DNA of 64,000 nt from NCBI GenBank assembly GCA_021234155.1, contig JAJEKV010000045.1:3466120-3530119 (forward strand), in the 5' to 3' direction. The position numbers and the translations under genes were made by a program. This DNA is from Isoetes taiwanensis (taxonomy: Eukaryota; Streptophyta; Lycopodiopsida; Isoetales; Isoetaceae). Below the pieces are notes generated by a model. That model was not told the DNA's origin. It did not search any database and worked only from the letters and a program-made list of their open reading frames with translations. Positions within the stretch are counted from its first letter, which is position 1. The number at the start of each line of letters is the position of its first letter. Positions 11,828-22,924 of the stretch are shown piece by piece.

Positions 11828-13265
11828 CTATCTAAAATGTGAGATATATGCTCCTACTGTGTTAGCAATGACCTTTAAGAATTCAGGTACCAACATGTCT
11901 GGAGGTAAGTGTTCGATCTCTAACCAACACGGAATTTTGATGGCCGAGATTTGATGGGGAGAGAAGCCAGGTGAGTAATATTGATATAAAATGTACTCTC
12001 CCATGAATGAGCCTACTGCGCGGGACACCATCTTATCTACCACTGCTTCGCTATCAAAAAGAATGAGAAAGAAGTTACTTCCCAGTGCCTTTAGCGATTC
12101 GTGTTGAGGTAGGCCTAATTTCTTCAGGTGTCTTTGAGAGCCGCGATTCCGGTTTTTTTGGAGGTCCGTGAATCCTCCTCAGAAGAAACCAATGACGGAT
12201 CGTGATACCGGGTTCTCCACCACTTTTACGTGCATACCATGATCTATCTCGCTATTGGATAGTTAGATTCCTCGTCTACTTCCATATTTCCAAAGACTTT
12301 CAGTTCCATTTTCTTCAAGTTGGCCTTTGTTCGGTTTGCCCGGATCTTGAGCAAAACTTGCTTCTACTATTTTAAGTCTTTGCATCTACTCTTAAACTCC
12401 CCGGTTGTTTACGTTGGCATCTTATTCTTTATCCACTCTGAAAATCTAGGCTTGTTAACTCTTGCTATCGTGTCATTGTTTTTCCAAGCCTCCTTGCATT
12501 ACTCCTTGCATTACCACTAGCCGGGCCCCGATCTTCCCCTACTCTTACTTTGCCTACTTCACTATCCTGTAGAGGGAAAACTCTTACCTCTGTTTAAGTC
12601 CTTTGGGAATACTTGATTATCATCTGCTCCAGCCTCCATCATGATCTTATCAGTTTCGTTGATTGCTTTGTTGCACTGTGTGAAGTTTTTCTGCCCACCT
12701 GCACTATCTCCGGTCCCTGCCCCTAACATTGCAGTTTTCAATTTCCGGATAGCACCGATGGCACTCACATTTGCCTTAGAGGCCAGATCTTTCCCTGCTG
12801 ATGCCTTATCTACTCGGTTGCCCTTTGGGGGATTATGTGAAGCAGGGACGGCTGCTAATGAACCTGGATTCTTATCTGATAAGCAGGGGAGGTGATTTAC
12901 CTCATGCTGGGCAAAAGCTCCAATTTCTGAAATCGATTTGTTGGAGGCCCCATCGGCTGAGGGGACGGTTTGCAGATCCCTGGGGTCTGCCGGATGGAAC
13001 CTGGATTCTTATCTGATAAGCAAGGGAAATGATTTACCTCATGCTAGGCAAAAGACCCAATTTCTGAAATCGATTTGTTGGAGGTCCCATCGGCTGGGGG
13101 CGGTTTGCGAATCCCCCCTGGTCTGGGATGGTCAATGGTCCGGCCTAAAATTTGCCGCCACCGGGCGAGGCGAATCGAGGCCCCGAGGCCCGTTGTTTTA
13201 CCTAGGTCGGACCCAGCCGACTTAGGCAAATTACCATGCATGCCTTCGTCTGCGCCTTCGTCCAT
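11828..13265 (-). pseudogene. LINE ORF1 (DUF4283-like) remnant
   Basis: On the reverse strand 12100-11828 encodes a block of the plant L1 ORF1 type: FFLILFDSE, then FSPHQISAIKIPCWLEIEHLP and LKVIANTVGAYI. This is the usual order of the DUF4283 domain found in plant L1 ORF1 proteins. Upstream on the same strand (13265-12562) are low-complexity, Pro/Ser/Lys-rich frames starting MDEGADEG. They are broken by frameshifts and by a 137 bp tandem duplication. No EN or RT follows within the window, so this is an isolated ORF1 piece. Confidence 0.5.
12863..13125 (-). repeat. 137 bp tandem duplication inside the LINE ORF1 remnant
   Basis: cctggattcttatctgataa occurs at 12863 and again at 13000, and the next 110 bp match as well. 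Where the first copy has tttgcagatcc the second has tttgcgaatcc, an example of the CAG-to-CG change described in the findings. Confidence 0.85.
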
Positions 13266-13552
13266 TTTTGCATTTGTTCGATATAATGGTATTCATGATG
13301 AAGTGGTATAGAAATTTAATATTGGCACAAAGAACGTCAAAATAGGACATTTTACAACATGGTTGCTTAGATGAATAAGCAAAATAGGACATTTTAGAGC
13401 ATGTGTGATTTCGTGCACGTGTGTACACGCGCATCTATATATTTGGTGCATGTATGAGTAGGAAGAATTAAAAGTGGACATTATTAAGCGGAGACGTTTG
13501 AACAATTCCTAGCAAGACCTGTTGGTCAACTTCCATATGCTATTCATGTAAA

Positions 13553-13849
13553 TGATATGGTGTCTTGATGTCCTAAATATATTTATGATGACACAAAGAG
13601 AGTGTTTAAAAGCATGTATTGTTATTAATGTCATGGCCTCCAATCTTGAGCTTGAGCTTGCTATGTATGTTAATGAGTTGGATCACCCTAATTTTGCTGG
13701 CAAAAATGCTGATATGATGTTCAACAATGTAAATGAAAGAAATACAATGACTAGTGTCATGATATTGTATGCCTTGGAAAGCCAAAAGAGTTTAACTCTG
13801 ATGTTTCTTATAGAAAGGGAAACTTTATTGTTTCAAATAGCACCATAAG
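13553..13849 (+). pseudogene. Possible PPR-type remnant, copy B1
   Basis: The frame contains MMFNNVNERNTMTSVMI followed by a short helix and SLTLM. This is the layout of a plant pentatricopeptide repeat (MF...ERN...MI...AL.L). Upstream, CLKACIVINVMASNLELELA could be a preceding repeat. There is no start context, no other repeats and no tract long enough for an RNA-binding protein. The assignment is weak and the piece is at best a gene fragment. Confidence 0.25.
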
Positions 13850-15059
13850 TTCATCTTGATTTATTTCATGTCAAACTGCAACACTTCCTCATTCCTTCTG
13901 AAATTTATTTTAGTCGCCATAAATAATGCCTTTCCTTTACAACTATTTTAAATGCAAGTAAGAAGCAAATTTGGTGTTAAACACTGTATTTGCCTAAGCT
14001 TTCATTTTGCAGATATTAGTGCCTAAACATTGTAACCAAGTTCATCGCCTGCATGTCCTTATAGAGGTCCCAAGCTGCACGTTCAGACAAGAACCATCAG
14101 TATTGGTTTTGCTCTCAGCATGGTTACTTACAGATCCATACAGAATAAATAGTTTAACCTATATTGTTGCAGGCACCCATTAGTGCATGATAAGTAATGA
14201 TAGTTCTCACTTCTTTTAAGACAGAAAAAGCGGCGTTCATTATTCATTCATGCATTCATTCATGCCTCCTTTCACCAAACATGAAAATGTATAAAAAGGA
14301 AGTATAAACAAATGGATAACTATACTTTAAACACGATAAGCGGATTATAATTGCATAAACAAATTCTGCTTACAATTCTTACCTCTAATTTTACAAAAGC
14401 TCCAAGTTGTAGAAATGCAGGTCTGCAAAACAGAGCTCAAATGCATATGGCTACATTATGTACCAAGGTATAGAACCTTACAAAATGACTACATGCAAGA
14501 CTGCCATCTTTTCAAACACAAATGTTTCAGCAGACTGAACACAAATTCTTTTAACCAAGCAACCTAAAAATGTTTAGTACATGCAAATGTAGGTTCCCCA
14601 TACCCACCACAACAAATGTTTTTGGAGCATAAAAATTTGCCAAGTAGATACTGGTTAGAGTAGCAGTTAATCAATTGGTAAGAGCAACCAACATTATCAA
14701 TATGCAACCGCATTAGCAATGCCTTGGTTAAAGGTCTAGCCACTTTAAATCGATGAGACCCCCCAGGACAAATGAGACAAATAAATTGGCATGCATAGTG
14801 AACATATATTTTGCACTTCTTATCCGAATTTTCAGAATCTCATCAGCAAGAGCATCCTTTGAAGTGAGACTTAGAAGTTTTACAAGAGAAACCTTTTTCG
14901 TGACCAAGTAAATGCCTCAGAGCTCAAGGCGGCCAAAGATGAATAAAGGAGAAACATTCAATTAGCATTGCAGAATCATCAATCAAGCAAGAACCCTTAA
15001 TATTGACCTAAAGTCAAAAGCCTTAATACTTGGTCTGAGGTAAGGATCAGCCAAAGTGC

Positions 15060-16668
15060 AGATCCATCTTGCTATCTGCAAGGAAACACAATTTTTTAGC
15101 TTCAAGAAATTTAAACCAAAGCAAAACTATAAATCATAAATCTTTGAGTTTTGAAGATACATTGCATGCAAGAATAATGAATAATATGCTTTAGTATCAG
15201 ATTCTCAGCATTGTTAGAAATGATGTTGCTTTGGTGAATCAGTTCCTTCTGTTCATTGATCATTGAATATGGGTATTTCTGCAGTGTAAACAGAGATGGG
15301 GAAATGATCTGAAGTAATAGTCTGTGAACAAAGGAAGGAACAGGGGATTAGCCTCACCAGTGGCCAGATTCGATAGCTTGCTCCAAAACCTGAAGAGGGC
15401 TCTGGAATCTGCAAACAAAGGTAGAAACAGTTAGAGCTCTCATGCTTTGGGTTTAATAGATATGATAAATTACAACACAAAGAACGAATCCACCTTTGTC
15501 TGATCAACCAAAAGAATGAATAACTACCTCCCTACTCGATTAACTGTCATGAGTGGAATTCTTGTCTCGCGCTTTGATAAGAAATCCGAAGCAGCAAAGC
15601 CTTTTGCTTTTCTCATTAAATCATTTGCATGCTTCATTCCCCTCCTTTACACTAAGGGACTGTTTTTCTCCCTGTATTCTTCCAGTAGGACTTCCAAGCC
15701 TGGTGCCCGAAGTTCTTGTATAAGTAATCTGTTAGGAATATCAATTCTACACTTAGGCTGTTGGCTGATCAACCTGTAAATTATATATTCCCCTCTATAG
15801 TAACGGACGCAGACAGGTAGGCAGATATATGATGCATTCAATATGGGCAAAAAATAATATAAAAATAACCACAATACACATGCGATAATACATCTGTACA
15901 AAGCAGCTATGCAATGAGCGCCTGCTGATTTATACTGATTATAGGTTTTATATTATAACTCAGTAAAAGCATCCTTCCCTTATGGGGAAGCAAACTTCTT
16001 AGATAATGGAAAAAGGGGAGTTGATTATCAATAACCCATGTTTTGATGTATGCAGATTTAATATGCAATGAGATGAATTAAAATGGGAAAACAACAGACC
16101 CTAAACTTAGGCATGATAATCTAGCTCAACTGCATATAATGCACGTAGAACAAAACAAAAACGAATACCTTAGAAACATAGAAACTTTCTTCGCAAATTT
16201 GTAGACAAAACCAAGGGATCCAAAGCAGATTAAAACAAGGGCAGGTTTTGGCAAAAGCATGAAGCTGAAGGGCCAAATCCTAGATACATAGCCCACAAAT
16301 TTTTCCTGAATATAGTATAAAGGACCTTATTTTGAAGTATTTCAACCTTCCGAATTCATCGTTGATAATCATGAGGAAGAGTTTCCATGAATGAGGACAG
16401 TTTCACAGGAAGATATGAAACAAAGCCCTACTTTGTAAATCAAACGCCAAATACTTAAAGCTTACTTGAGCACAGAAGCTGGGTACTGCATGCCGATCAT
16501 CAGAAATGCCATGGCTTCCGTAGCTTTATATGTATCTTCCGATCTTGCATCTGAAACAAAAAGAGAAAGAACCATTATCTCTGAAACAAAGAGAAAGATT
16601 GCAATACCAAAAGACAGATCGAAGGAAGGAATCGCACATACGAGAAAACTGGCTGCGAAAACCCACAA
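15060..16668 (-). pseudogene. Unidentified split gene, reverse strand, copy B1
   Basis: Exon-like blocks with plausible splice borders run right to left. The first, near 16545-16462, follows a tttcag acceptor and reads MAFLMIGMQYPASVL before gtaagc. A second lies near 16290-16180, a third at about 15776-15640 after tttacag (CRIDIPNRLLIQELRAPG, EVLLEEYREKN), a fourth at 15640-15530 (MKHANDLMRKAKGF, ending at gtagtt), and a short one at 15409-15360 before gtgagg. An in-frame TAA separates the third and fourth in both B copies, and B1 has a 40 bp deletion in the second. I do not recognise the product. Its 5' end faces the Dof-like gene about 260 bp away. Confidence 0.35.
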
Positions 16669-16803
16669 AAGGAAAATTGGCTGGCCGTTAAAGATAAAAA
16701 GAATTAACCGGAATAAAAAATTTTCGGATCCGGGAAATAGAAAACCGGCGTGAAATTCTAAATTTTTGGGTTTTACTTTCAGCCAGCCAGCGTTGGAAGG
16801 GAA

Positions 16804-18228
16804 ATGAAAAAATCCGAGGTCCTAAGTGTAGTTCGAAGCTTCTACAAGAGGTACGATGCTAAGTTTCCATGCCCTTCTTGCCTCAGTTTCAACACCATCT
16901 ACGATTACTTAGACAATAAGAAGATCGAGCAGCCCCGGTTCAGGTGCCGTGAGATTAAGAAGAGGAAGAAAAGTGCAGAGCAAGAGGGTAGCAAGCCTCA
17001 TTCTTTCAGCCCCTTGGGCACAGTCAAGCATCTGCAAATAACATATGAGCAGTTTCTGATGGGTGATCCTAAGACCTTTAGTGGGGCGCTCTCTGCCCTT
17101 GATCAGGTTCGGAAGGAAATCCTGGAATTGCCTTCTCACATTCAGGCCACCATACAAAGTGATGGATCGTCACAGCAACAGAACATAGAATTTGGATCAT
17201 TTCAGCAGCAAGCACACCAGAACATAGAATTTGGATCATTTCAGCAACAAGAATATGGGTTTGCAGCAGAGCAGATGCCCCCAAATATGGGACCTTCAGA
17301 TATGGCAATGGCATACATGAAAGATAACAATGTTATGACTCCAAGAATGGCGTGGAATCAAACTCAGACATATAACCACGCTAATATGAATTGCCCCTTT
17401 AGTTATTCTCAGGCTGCTGCTAGTAGCACAGAAGCAATAGAGGAGAACACTTCACACTTGAAAAAAAGAAGAATCCAACAATACAAGAATTGTTTTGGAT
17501 CAGTCCAGCAACAAGCACATGGGGATGCATGCGCATTGGAGATGCAAATGCATTGCCAAATTACAGCGGCTCCAGATATAGCCTTGAGGTCATTACAGGA
17601 GCAAGGGCAAGAACACATGCCCCAATTTATGGAGCAAGAGCAAGGACACATGCCTCAATTTATGGAGCAAGGGCAAGGACATACATCCCAACTTATGGAG
17701 CAAGAGCAAGTGCCAGAGCAAGAGCAAGAGCAAATGTTCAAAATTATAGAGCAAGAGAAAGGCATGGCAGAGGCAGAGAAGAACACAGAGACGCATACAG
17801 ATGCAGATGTTGATGCTGATGGTAATGTTGATTCTGCTTTGTTTGATATTGGAGAACTAGATATCATGCCACAAGTAGATGCAGAGAAAGACATGGACAC
17901 ACATGCCATGTCTCAGCTATTTCTATTTGATAACAAAGAATTTAACTGGCAAGAGAAAGGCATGGCAGAGGCAGAGAAGAACACAGAGACGCATACAGAT
18001 GCAGATGTTGATGCTGATGGTAATGTTGATTCTGCTTTATTTGATATTGGAGAACTAGATATCATGCCACAAGTAGATGCAGAGAAAGACATGGACACAC
18101 ATGCCATGTCTCAGCTATTTGATAGCGAAGAATTTAACTGGCAATTTCTCTTGCCAACTCAGGAACACATAACTGTTTTCTCTCAGACTGTGGCTCAATT
18201 ATACTCTGGTGATCAGCTAGCTTTTTAA
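16804..18228 (+). CDS. Dof-derived, Gln-rich putative transcription factor
   Basis: A 474-residue open frame. Residues 23-48 have the Dof zinc-finger layout: CPSC, SFNT, then QPRFRC, with C23-x2-C26-x21-C48, the exact Dof spacing. The fourth Cys expected at 51 is Ile and the usual RYW is missing, so zinc binding is doubtful. A basic run (KKRKK) follows and may be a nuclear signal. From about 120 the protein is Gln-rich, with MEQ-GQ-like repeats at about 265-315. An acidic C-terminus (DADVDADGNVD, FNWQ) occurs twice through a 198 bp tandem duplication at 17751-18146. It could act as a DNA-binding activator or be a neofunctionalised relative. Start: first ATG, just after a tttcag that may end a 5' UTR intron. 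It is the only intact copy of at least nine in the window. Confidence 0.7.
   Translation: MKKSEVLSVVRSFYKRYDAKFPCPSCLSFNTIYDYLDNKKIEQPRFRCREIKKRKKSAEQEGSKPHSFSPLGTVKHLQITYEQFLMGDPKTFSGALSALDQVRKEILELPSHIQATIQSDGSSQQQNIEFGSFQQQAHQNIEFGSFQQQEYGFAAEQMPPNMGPSDMAMAYMKDNNVMTPRMAWNQTQTYNHANMNCPFSYSQAAASSTEAIEENTSHLKKRRIQQYKNCFGSVQQQAHGDACALEMQMHCQITAAPDIALRSLQEQGQEHMPQFMEQEQGHMPQFMEQGQGHTSQLMEQEQVPEQEQEQMFKIIEQEKGMAEAEKNTETHTDADVDADGNVDSALFDIGELDIMPQVDAEKDMDTHAMSQLFLFDNKEFNWQEKGMAEAEKNTETHTDADVDADGNVDSALFDIGELDIMPQVDAEKDMDTHAMSQLFDSEEFNWQFLLPTQEHITVFSQTVAQLYSGDQLAF
17751..18146 (+). repeat. 198 bp in-frame tandem duplication in the Dof-like gene
   Basis: gcaagagaaaggcatggcag starts at 17751 and again at 17949. 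The two 66-residue units are nearly identical, differing mainly at the joint. Copy D7 at 50 kb has a single unit, so the duplication is specific to this copy. Confidence 0.9.
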
Positions 18229-18440
18229 GTATCTAGAAATTTGGTTGGAAAGGAGGGCATTGCATCTTTTCGATGCATATTCATGCTCTACAGTTTTTAT
18301 GTACAAGCTCTTTGCGAGCTTCCATCATGTAATCCTATTGATTGACATTTCCAAACTCCTGCATTTTGAACTTGATGTAATGAGCCACATTAAGTAATAA
18401 AGTAATGGCTCTTTCAATGTACAATTCAATTTGATTGCAT
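18229..18440 (+). other. 3' UTR of the Dof-like gene, with AATAAA-type signal
   Basis: A conserved block (gtatctagaaatttggttgg onward) follows the stop codon and recurs after the broken copies at 23355, 24224, 25098 and 51475. It contains aagtaataaagtaatgg near 18395, a candidate polyadenylation signal. Conservation among copies reflects duplication and is not proof of function. Confidence 0.5.
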
Positions 18441-18939
18441 CTTTCATTTTAGTATTACGTTGTGTTGCAAACATTTTCTTGTAATGTGCCATTCATGTGA
18501 TATGTGAAAACCATTCTTCTTTCTAAACCAAGTAGTTTACTCCATAGGAAGCCGTAGTGTGGAAATAGTTTCTAGCATGCACCTGGCATCTACAAATGAT
18601 GTGCCGTAATGATTTTTGAAGCTATTTGTGGTCTCATAATAAATGACTAGAAAGCCATGTAAGTAATGACATTTAGCTCTAAACTCTATAGCTTCACATC
18701 AAAGCAAGTAGATTTGCAAATTATATCAATGATTTTGTTACAGTATTTGAAGAATGGGACAATCTTGATTGCTTTAATTTGGTAATCAATCATGCATTCT
18801 CAAATGTGTGGATGTCGCACGCAACAACAAAAATATAGACATATTGATTAGATTCCACACATCAAGTGAATTTTGTGATACTGAGCCATGTAATTATTTT
18901 GGATAGAGCACAAAACAAAGGAACGTGCCATATTATGCT

Positions 18940-19215
18940 TGCAAATGTATGTACAATACAAGAAATGTTTTGGATCAGTCTAGCAACAAGCACATGGGGA
19001 TGCATGTGCACTGGAGATGCAAATGCATTGCCAAATTACAGCGGCTCCAGATATAGCCTTGATGTTGTTACAGGAGCAAGGGCAAGAGGTCATGCCCCAA
19101 TTTATGGAGCAAGAGCAAGGACACATGCCCCAATTTATGGAGCAAGGGCAAGGATATATGTCCCAACTTATGGAGCAAGAGGAGTATGGATATACTAAAT
19201 CAACACAAATTTGAA
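18940..19215 (+). pseudogene. Dof-like gene fragment D2 joined to repeat module M
   Basis: Corresponds to the Gln-rich middle of the intact gene (about 17490-17707), then switches after gagcaagag to gagtatggatatactaaatc and the module sequence found at 38.2, 53.2 and 63.2 kb. The frame ends GYTKSTQI. No zinc-finger part is present. The module continues to 19392, where LTR fragments begin. Confidence 0.8.
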
Positions 19216-19392
19216 AATAGATGACCCATAGACGATTTCCTTTAAACTGAGTGAACTTATAGAAATAAGTCTAGACATACAATTAAGGAGAGATGGAAAA
19301 TGATAAGGCTCGGCTCTAATATAACTCCTCAACCACACATTTCTTCTCTCTCCTCTCTAAACACCATTTTTTCTCTAAATAAAGCTAGGGTG

Positions 19393-20817
19393 CTAGCTAT
19401 AAAGAGGCTCGGGGGAGAGCTCATGGGGCATGGAGTATCTGTGTTGAGCTCGTGGTTGGGTCGCGAGTATAGCTAGCACGTCATTTGTGCGTTTCAGTTG
19501 CATGCATCCCTAGAGGGGTTGCATCCATCCCTAGAGGGGTTGCATGCATCCGTAGAGGGTTTGCTAGCTATAAAGACAGCGGATTGGTCCATCACAACTT
19601 GAAGCTCTGATACCACTGAAACGCACAAATGACGTGCTAGCTATACTCGCCACCCAACCACGAAGCTTCGCTACCTACCCATGCCCAATAGCTCTCCCCG
19701 CCTCTTTATAGCTAGCAAACCCTCTACAGATGCATGCAACCCCTGGGATGCATGCAACCCCTCTAGAGATGCATGCAACCCCTCTATGGATGCATGCATC
19801 CGTAGAGGGTTTGCTAGATATAAAGAGGCTCGGGGGAGAGCTCATGGGGCATGGAGTATCACGCCAGGCCGCAAGTGGTGGCGGTATATAAACCATTTGT
19901 GCGTTTCAAACCACAAATGGCCCCTCTAGCATATCCTCTAGAGGTTGCATGCATCCCATGAGTGCTTGCTATACTATAAAGACCCAACCTGAGAGCTCGG
20001 GGGATGGAGTATGCCCCATGAGCTCTCCCGAACCTCTTTATAGCTAGCAAACCCTTTTCAATGCATGGGATGCATGCATCCATAGAGGGGTTGCATGCAT
20101 CCCTAGAGGGCATGCATCCCGGTTTTAGCTATAAAGAGGCTGGGGGATGGGTATGCGTTTAAGCTGCGTGGTTTGGGGCGACCCAACCGCGCTGTTTGAT
20201 CTTCATTCAGACTCCCATTCCATATGGAAGCAAACCGTAGTGCATGCAACCCCTCTATGGATTTGCCCCCCCATGCCCACGGGGGATGTCTATTGCATAA
20301 ACACAAAATGATGTGCTAGCTATGCTGCCACCCAACCACGCTCAACTCATACTCCATGCCCCATGAGCTCCCAGAGCCTTTAGCTAGCAAACCCTCTACG
20401 GATGCATGCAACCCCTCTAGGGATGCATGCAACCCCTCTATGGATGCATGCAACCCCCCTATGGACGTTCCACGTCCCATGCCATGCCCCATGAGACAAT
20501 CCCAGAGCATCTTTATAGCTGGCAAACCCTATCCGTAGAGGGTTTGCTGGCTATGCAGGCTCTGGGAGAGCCATGGAGACCTGGTACAGGTCGGGTTGGG
20601 TGGTGGCGATATAGCTAGCACGGCATTTGTAGCGTTTAAATGGTGGGACGCGGGACATCTATAGGGGGTTGCATGCATCCGTCCCGGGGTTGTATGCATC
20701 CACAAGGGTTTGCTAGCTATAAAGAGGCTCGGGGGAGAGCTCATGGGGCATGGAGTATCTGTGCTGAGCTCGTGGTTGGGTGGCGAGTATAGCTAGCACG
20801 TCATTTGTGCGTTTCAC
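19393..20817. mobile_element. Cluster of inverted and direct LTR fragments with minisatellite
   Basis: At least five pieces of one LTR lie here in alternating orientation. Each has a TATA-like gctataaagaggctcggg and an end reading cacgtcatttgtgcgtttc. Near-complete direct copies lie at 19393-19492 and 20713-20815, inverted ones around 19617-19720 and 20030-20050. Between them are 20 bp units of the form ggatgcatgcaacccctcta (for example 19727-19806 and 20398-20461). The mixture suggests repeated insertion or fold-back rearrangement. No coding capacity. Confidence 0.7.
19604..19615 (-). promoter_or_regulatory. Primer binding site (tRNA-iMet type), inverted LTR copy
   Basis: On the reverse strand TGGTATCAGAGC immediately follows the LTR end, the standard primer site complementary to initiator tRNA-Met. 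The direct copy at 20818 reads TGGTATCGATTC, so its site is damaged. Confidence 0.75.
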
Positions 20818-22924
20818 TGGTATCGATTCAAGTTGTGATGGACCAATCGCGAGGAAGTGGATCTGATAATGGAGTTGGAGACCAGACAATAAATGCATTT
20901 TGAGCTTAAAAGTTGGAAGTCGCTTTTGCTCGCATAACATGGCTTCGGGACATGGACTTCGCTTGGGTCAAGTTCGGCATAATGAAGCTGCCACATGATG
21001 CAGGGCGCCCACGATGTCGGTATGTATTAAGATTTGTGCGCCATGTGTGAAAATTTTCCACCCCTCCAGTTCAAACCTTATTTGGCGACCACGGATGATG
21101 CTGGAGGAACTCTTTGCATGGTTGCGGGATCCAACTCATATTTCGCCAAGACTAAAGATGATGATGACACTTTTGTTTATTTTGCTAAACGTCATTTAGG
21201 AAGGGTCGCTAAGGATTGGTGGCTTGATCTACTCAAGCACCAACCTAAGGAAACTCCGATCACAACATTTGCGTGAGTTTGAGACACTCATTAAGGAAAG
21301 GTTTACGGGTCATAATTGGAAGCGGGATTTGCTGCGAGAATGGAACTAGTTGACCCGCCAGAGACAAGGAGTCCGTTAATTGATTTTTCGCAAGAGTCTT
21401 GAAGAAAGCTCCAAACAAACAAAAATGATGCGGAGAAATCGGACCCGGTTGATGGGCGGTCCATCGTTGGATCCGAAGCCAAGTTGGATCTTCAAAGCTG
21501 CAAACCTTTTGGGGCCCTCGCAAACTAGCGTAAAAAGTTGAAGAGGAGGGTCTTTCATTAACTTTCGGCCATCAATGCACAAAGGGGTTTAAACCTATGT
21601 CGTGATGATTCCCAGTTGGTCATTCTCACAAGTTTGTTAAACCCGTGCATCGTGAAGAATGTATAACAATGAAGATCATGTTCCTACTATTTATGCCTTA
21701 GGGTCAGGTGCAAAGCGTTCTCGGGAGGAGGATAAGTCTTTCCAAGAGAGGGAGCCTAAAGAATCCTACTCCATCGTGAGCATAAGTGTTTTATTTGCTC
21801 TAGTCCCCCATAAATTTTTGAATGTTCTAGGTACACCCCAAAGAAAAAAAAGGGGATTCAAAACCGGGTACATCTAAAGTTCCACCGGAATCGAAGAAAG
21901 AAAGCGGGACAAAGACGGTGGCTTTTGTGGGTCATTCCTATACACTAGACCATCGAACATAGTCGACTTTTTGCATTTTTAGGCAACCGTCCGGGATCCC
22001 GAAAGTGCATGCTCTTTTTTGACCCCGGTAGTGAGTTTGATGTGATTTCTCGAGGGTTAGTGAAGGCGTTGGACTTGTCCACTATTCCATTGACAAATCA
22101 CGATGGATTTGTCGATTAAAACTTTGGTGGTCAACTTTCACCTTGTGCCTTGGTTGTTAAAAGATTTGGAATATTCCATTCAAGATTTTAATGCCAAGCG
22201 TACTTTTTGGTGGTCGACCTTGGCGATTAATGGATCTTTTGATTGGGATGCCCCCGCATCAAGAGTATAATCCTTTGGTTGGCCCATGTTTTCGTACTCT
22301 TTTGTTAGCCTTGGATGACGGGAAATTAAAAAGACCTTTAAGTTGGTTAAGGATCTTGTGATAGCCCCCATTCCAATGGTTTTTGTTGTTCAATTTAAGC
22401 GTTTGGCAATGAAATCTCATTTTGTTTACTTGGTGGGTTCGCGTAATAAGTCCATTTCATCACCAATAAATGAGCGTCAAACTTTGTTTCTTATGAATCA
22501 TTCTGATGTGTTTTCTAATGACATTGCCACATCATTACCTCCTCAGCGGCCAGAAGACCACAAAATTGATCTTTTGCCGGGAAAGGAACCCCCAAATCAA
22601 GCTCCTTATAGGAGAATGCATGGGCAGCTGAGATTAATCGCCAACTTGATGAGTTACTTCAAGCTGGTTTGATTCGGCATAGCTCTTCACCTTTTGGTGC
22701 ACCAGTTTTACTGGTCAGGAAAAAGGACAATTCTTGGCGTATGTGTATTGACTACCATGCCTTGAATAAGATTACTATAAAAAATAAGTTTCCTATTCCA
22801 TGTGCGGATGATCTATTTGATCAATTACAAGGTGCTAAGGTTTTTAGCCGTCTAGATCTTAAGTCTGGCTATTGGCAACTTAAAGTGGCGCCAGAAGACG
22901 TGCATAAAACAACATTTAGAACGA
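20818..22924 (+). pseudogene. Truncated Ty3/gypsy retrotransposon (gag, protease, partial RT)
   Basis: After the LTR end and a damaged primer site come gag-like frames (about 21030-21330, with AKDWWLDLLKHQP and later LIKERFTG), a possible zinc-knuckle remnant near 21785 (KCFICSS), a retropepsin core (FDPGSEFDVISRG, about 22015-22060), and the start of reverse transcriptase (22500-22920, with SSPFGAPVLLVRKKD and FSRLDLKSGYWQ). Many frameshifts separate these. The element stops at KTTFRT, before the catalytic YxDD, where it is joined to a Dof-like copy. RNase H, integrase and the 3' LTR are absent. Confidence 0.8.

Larger units (their letters stand above)
13276..18955. repeat. Segmental duplication B, copy B1
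   Basis: Collinear with 42846-43028 plus 46541-52160. Contents in order: PPR-like remnant, spacer, reverse-strand split gene, Dof-like gene, 3' UTR and about 700 bp downstream. B1 lacks the 3.5 kb LINE present in B2 and also lacks about 80 bp seen in B2 at about 46780-46860. B2 in turn retains 40 bp at about 49640 that B1 has lost. A third copy of the internal spacer 14404-15050 lies at 42003-42645. Confidence 0.9.

Noticed and set aside
17490-17813. Frame rich in GARARTHAPIYGARART repeats in several Dof-like copies
   Set aside because: It is the +1 reading of the GAGCAA/CAATTTATGG repeat that encodes MEQ-GQ-PQF in the real frame; repeat periodicity keeps other frames open.
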